Position numbers and translations under genes: made by a program
Assembly (NCBI GenBank): GCA_035532555.1
Contig: DATKQS010000020.1
Span: 121,607 to 185,606, forward strand
Direction: 5' to 3'
DNA: 64,000 nt
Source of the DNA: Thermoplasmata archaeon
GTDB lineage: Archaea > Thermoplasmatota > Thermoplasmata > Lutacidiplasmatales > UBA184
In this document: one piece after another, positions 59,496 to 64,000 of the stretch
Numbering within the stretch: the stretch's first letter is position 1
Layout of the letters: the number at the start of each line of letters is the position of its first letter
Notes under the pieces: model-generated
What the model saw: only the letters and a program-made list of their open reading frames with translations
Databases searched by the model: none
Told to the model about the DNA's origin: nothing

Positions 59496-60395
59496 ATGAC
59501 CTCGAGCGAGATGCTCTCCGGCCCGGACCTCGGCGGAGGCCTCCTCCACCAGCTCACGATCGACAGGGAGGGCATTCGGACGGGGTACACCTTCCATGCG
59601 CAGGACGGCGGGGTCGATGCGGGGGGTCCGGCGAAAGGATCGCCGGAGCCGTTCGGATACCGGATCACTCCGACCGCTTGCACGTTCGGCGGGCCTCGCT
59701 GCTGGCACCGCGAGTTCATGCTCGGGGAGTCCGAGGCGCCGCGCGTGCGCGTGGCCTACAATCGGATGCGGTTCGTCATGGCGCCGATGCTCGCACAGCG
59801 CTACGGCGGCCGGCGTCCCACGGTCGACGCGGCACTGGAAGAGATCGCGGGCCGGCTGTCGGATCCGGCGCGCGGACTGGCGTTTCCTTGGTACGTGGGC
59901 GGATCGATGGCCTCGTATCTCCTGGGGGCGGCGATCGCCCCGAAGGATATCGACCTCGGTACGACCCGCGAGGGGATCGATCGTATCGCATCGGCGATAT
60001 CGGAGTATCTCATCGAGCCCACGGCGACGACCGACTGGCCGCGCGTGGGCGAGGTGTACGCCGCGCGCGCCTTCGTCGGGACCGTCCGAGACGGGGCGCG
60101 CGTGGAGTGGGCCCATCGCGGGGGCGTTCCCTCCGCCGCGCCGGAAGAGTGGACCGGCGATCTCGCCCGCGTTCGGACCGAACCGGTGGACTTCCACGGC
60201 TTCGCCCTCCGGGCCACACGGCCGGAGTATGCGCTCCTCCGGGCCGCGGAGGCGGGCCGACACGAGCGCATCGAGCCCCTGGTCGCCACCATCCGCACGC
60301 TGGGTCTGGATGCGCCTCTCCTCCAGGAACTTCTCGGCGCCTCGACGCTACCGGCGCCCGCCCGCGATGCGCTGCTCGCACGATGCGTCGCGTGA
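59496..60395 (+). CDS. Putative nucleotidyltransferase-fold protein
   Basis: A 299-residue protein. Around residues 131-155 the pattern WYVGGSMASYLLG...PKDIDLGTT resembles the G-G-S/x-D-x-D core of minimal nucleotidyltransferases (DNA polymerase beta fold) such as aminoglycoside adenylyltransferases. The first ~85 residues contain CTFGGPRCWHREFML, which may bind metal. The C-terminal ~60 residues are helical. Whether it is active, and on what, is unknown. It sits between the amidotransferase and the Cas4-like gene. Confidence 0.55.
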   Translation: MTSSEMLSGPDLGGGLLHQLTIDREGIRTGYTFHAQDGGVDAGGPAKGSPEPFGYRITPTACTFGGPRCWHREFMLGESEAPRVRVAYNRMRFVMAPMLAQRYGGRRPTVDAALEEIAGRLSDPARGLAFPWYVGGSMASYLLGAAIAPKDIDLGTTREGIDRIASAISEYLIEPTATTDWPRVGEVYAARAFVGTVRDGARVEWAHRGGVPSAAPEEWTGDLARVRTEPVDFHGFALRATRPEYALLRAAEAGRHERIEPLVATIRTLGLDAPLLQELLGASTLPAPARDALLARCVA

Positions 60396-60449
60396 GCCCC
60401 GTTCCTTTGGAGCCGATAGTTCTTAGACCTCGGCACGAGCCGGCTATCG

Positions 60450-61259
60450 ATGCTGGAGATCCCGCGGCCCCCCGTTCTGGAACACCTGACCCCACACGAC
60501 CTAGTGACCTACTTTCATTGCCCGCACGAGATGGAGCTCATGCGGACGCGGGACCCGACCCGGACGCCGGGGCCGGCCGGCGTCCCCGTCACTCCCGCCG
60601 ACGTCGTCCCTCTTCGTCACTCCCCGATGTTCTCCCCACCGCTGAGCAAAGTGGAGGTGTATCCCGGGCGGATCGACATCGCGCCGGACGACCATCTCGT
60701 CTACCAGGACGAGGGCGAGGACGGTCTCCCGATGCTCTTCCCGCCCGAACGGATCCGGCTGGACGCGCGGTACCGGGAGGGCGCGCGCACCCTCGTGGAC
60801 CCCGAGCTCAATTTCGCCGGTCGACCGGACCTCGTGATCGCGCGCAAGGACGGCGCTCTCGTGCCGCTCGAGTACAAGTCGACGCACCTGTTCGTAGGCT
60901 ATCATGAGGCCCACGGTCGGCTGTTCGACACGGTGCAGGCCATCGCGGAGTGTCGGCTCGTCCACGCCGCGTTCGGCAAGCGACCCCCGTACGCGTTGAT
61001 CCTCTACGGGGATCAGGCCGGCGACGGCGAGCGGGAGGGCTGGGTCCGCATCCCGTACACGGAGGCCGATGAGCATTGGCTGCGGGCCGCGCTCGTCCAG
61101 ATCCGCGCCGACCGCGTACGGCCTCCGGTGCCGGCCGAACGCAACTGCGCGAGCTGCGAAGCGAACGAGGCCGGTCGGTGCCGGTTCGCGGCCGCTCGAT
61201 ACGACGGACCGCACCACCGGGCGGCGTTCCTCGCCTCGCCGCGCCCGGACCTGCGCTAG
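60450..61259 (+). CDS. Cas4-like PD-(D/E)xK nuclease
   Basis: A 269-residue RecB/Cas4-like protein. N-terminal cysteine C24 in YFHCPHEMEL and C-terminal cysteines (NCASCEANEAGRCRF) could hold a 4Fe-4S cluster as in Cas4. The nuclease core is FAGRPDLVIARKDG...VPLEYKST (D, E-x-K). No CRISPR array or other cas gene is nearby, so it is probably a stand-alone repair nuclease. Convergent with the GNAT gene (4-nt overlap). Confidence 0.75.
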   Translation: MLEIPRPPVLEHLTPHDLVTYFHCPHEMELMRTRDPTRTPGPAGVPVTPADVVPLRHSPMFSPPLSKVEVYPGRIDIAPDDHLVYQDEGEDGLPMLFPPERIRLDARYREGARTLVDPELNFAGRPDLVIARKDGALVPLEYKSTHLFVGYHEAHGRLFDTVQAIAECRLVHAAFGKRPPYALILYGDQAGDGEREGWVRIPYTEADEHWLRAALVQIRADRVRPPVPAERNCASCEANEAGRCRFAAARYDGPHHRAAFLASPRPDLR

Positions 61260-61789
61260 AGCGTGAGGACCATTTCGTCCGTGTCGAAGTAGGTGTTCCC
61301 GCGGCGGATCGCCCGCGGGGAATGCCCGCACCGCTGGAATCCGAGTTGCTCGTACAGCCGGATCGCCCTCGAGTTATCGGAGAACACGGAGAGCCGGACG
61401 AGCTCGTACCTTCCCCGGCATCGCTCGAGCACGTCGGTCATCAGCGCTCGACCGACACCGTGCCCGCGGTGGGCCCGATGGATCAGGATCCCGAGGATCC
61501 CCACGTGGCTCTGTTCGGAATTCTGGCCGCTCCCCGAAGCGCTCACCGTGCACGAGCCGACCGCGTGACCGTCGACCTCGGCGACCCGGGTCAAGGCCGC
61601 GCCTTCGAGGTTGCGGCGAAACAGATCCGCGAACCACGCGATCTCGGAGGGGCGCGTCGGGGGTTCGTGGTACAGCGTGATCCCGATGGAGCCGGTGACG
61701 CCTCGTTCCTCGTACAGGTGAAGATAGATGTCGATGAGGTCGTCCAGGTCGGCCCACCGCAGCTCCCGGATCGTCGCGGCCATCGCCAC
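61256..61789 (-). CDS. GNAT-family N-acetyltransferase
   Basis: A 177-residue acetyltransferase. Motif A is ILGILIHRAHRGHGVGRALMTDVLERC and the final IRLYEQLGFQRCG is typical. Start at ATG 61789 (or two codons later). The sequence upstream is the rRNA promoter region on the other strand. Substrate unknown. Confidence 0.78.
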   Translation of the reverse strand: MAMAATIRELRWADLDDLIDIYLHLYEERGVTGSIGITLYHEPPTRPSEIAWFADLFRRNLEGAALTRVAEVDGHAVGSCTVSASGSGQNSEQSHVGILGILIHRAHRGHGVGRALMTDVLERCRGRYELVRLSVFSDNSRAIRLYEQLGFQRCGHSPRAIRRGNTYFDTDEMVLTL

Positions 61790-61844
61790 TCCTACCCGCA
61801 GGGATACCTATCGTTCGCTCCGGGGGACCCGGTCGCTGGTAGCG

Positions 61845-61852
61845 TTTAAATA
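61845..61852 (+). promoter_or_regulatory. Promoter of the 23S rRNA gene
   Basis: TTTAAATA, the strongest A/T box near the rRNA, would start transcription near 61878, ~145 nt before mature 23S. No 16S gene precedes it. Confidence 0.6.
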
Positions 61853-61877
61853 GAGAGGGAAGGTCCCGAGCGAGGCC

Positions 61878-62021
61878 GCCCCGCGGCAAGACCGTCGGTG
61901 CGGCGCATGCACCCGTAAAGGCTCTAGGCCTTTCCGGGGAAGGGCGTAGGGGCCACTGTCCTACGGGACAATGGACCGATGACGCCGATCACACGCGTTC
62001 TGGACGCTTGTCAAGTGTAGT
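61878..62021 (+). other. Predicted 5' leader of the 23S rRNA precursor
   Basis: About 145 nt between the predicted start and mature 23S. It contains several G/C-rich stems (for example around GGCCTTTCCGGGGAAGG) that likely form part of the processing stalk with the missing 3' end. No gene is seen in it. Confidence 0.5.

Positions 62022-64000
<1,979 letters not shown>

Noticed and set aside
60450..61259. Cas4 as part of a CRISPR-Cas locus
   Set aside because: No repeats, cas1, cas2 or effector genes were found anywhere in the window.

Overview
The window is a high-G+C archaeal chromosome segment, most likely from a Thermoplasmatota-type euryarchaeon. Archaeal markers are spread throughout: RNA polymerase subunits L and E', Spt4, TFS, Alba, ribosomal proteins S24e and S27ae, a GTP-dependent dephospho-CoA kinase, archaeosine synthase, a Taw2-like wyosine enzyme, archaeal-type prolyl-tRNA synthetase, phosphorylating archaeal GAPDH, a Hef-type helicase, and DUF373 and DUF1614 membrane proteins. 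The 23S rRNA gene at the right end has its own promoter and no 16S gene next to it, as in Thermoplasma. The very high G+C suggests a soil or subsurface lineage rather than classical Thermoplasma; that placement is an inference. Many genes show an A/T-rich box (TTAA, TATA or TTATAT) about 25-30 nt before the start codon and no ribosome binding site, so leaderless mRNAs seem to be the rule. Genes inside operons more often carry an AGGAGG-like site or a 4-nt start/stop overlap.

Layout. 1-5.3 kb: 5' end of carA, an aminotransferase, a cyclase-family hydrolase, a short-chain dehydrogenase, a cupin, a thioredoxin-reductase-like flavoprotein and a HAD phosphatase. 5.3-11.5 kb: a solitary DNA methyltransferase, then a probable polyphosphate locus (CHAD protein, Ppx/GppA with HD domain, two thymidylate-kinase-like P-loop proteins, SixA-like phosphatase). 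11.5-18.9 kb: membrane and small DNA-binding proteins, tRNA-Val overlapping the 3' end of archaeosine synthase arcS, UbiA/UbiD for quinone synthesis, a bacterio-opsin-activator-type regulator and dUTPase. 18.9-29.5 kb: Hef helicase, glycosyltransferase, aldehyde dehydrogenase, KptA and RpoL, PurD, TFS, AsnRS, tRNA-Leu and Alba. 29.4-41.4 kb: a DUF1614/RDD membrane protein, aspartase, a TrmB regulator, Taw2-like enzyme, aminotransferase, UbiE, a Nudix-like protein, ProRS, DUF373 protein and a phosphoribosyltransferase.

41.4-49.9 kb: glutamate dehydrogenase, ThiL and acyl-CoA dehydrogenase on one strand, GAPDH opposite, then the rpoE1-spt4-dephospho-CoA kinase-S24e-S27ae operon and an RnfD/NqrB-like membrane protein. 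50-55 kb: tRNA-Arg, arginine deiminase plus carbamate kinase, a CPA2 antiporter, a winged-helix regulator, tRNA-Asn with an insertion in its T-loop, and tRNA-Ile2. 55-61.8 kb: a metal-transporter-like membrane protein with a DtxR-like regulator and a perfect 15-bp palindrome, two HesB/IscA-type proteins (one with Gly/Cys-rich segments), a class II glutamine amidotransferase, a nucleotidyltransferase-like protein, a Cas4-like nuclease and a GNAT enzyme. 62.0-64 kb: the first two thirds of 23S rRNA.

Together the genes suggest an amino-acid-using heterotroph: aspartase, glutamate dehydrogenase, arginine deiminase with carbamate kinase, aminotransferases, acyl-CoA and aldehyde dehydrogenases. UbiA, UbiD and UbiE point to a respiratory quinone. 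No CRISPR array, transposase, integrase or prophage gene was seen.
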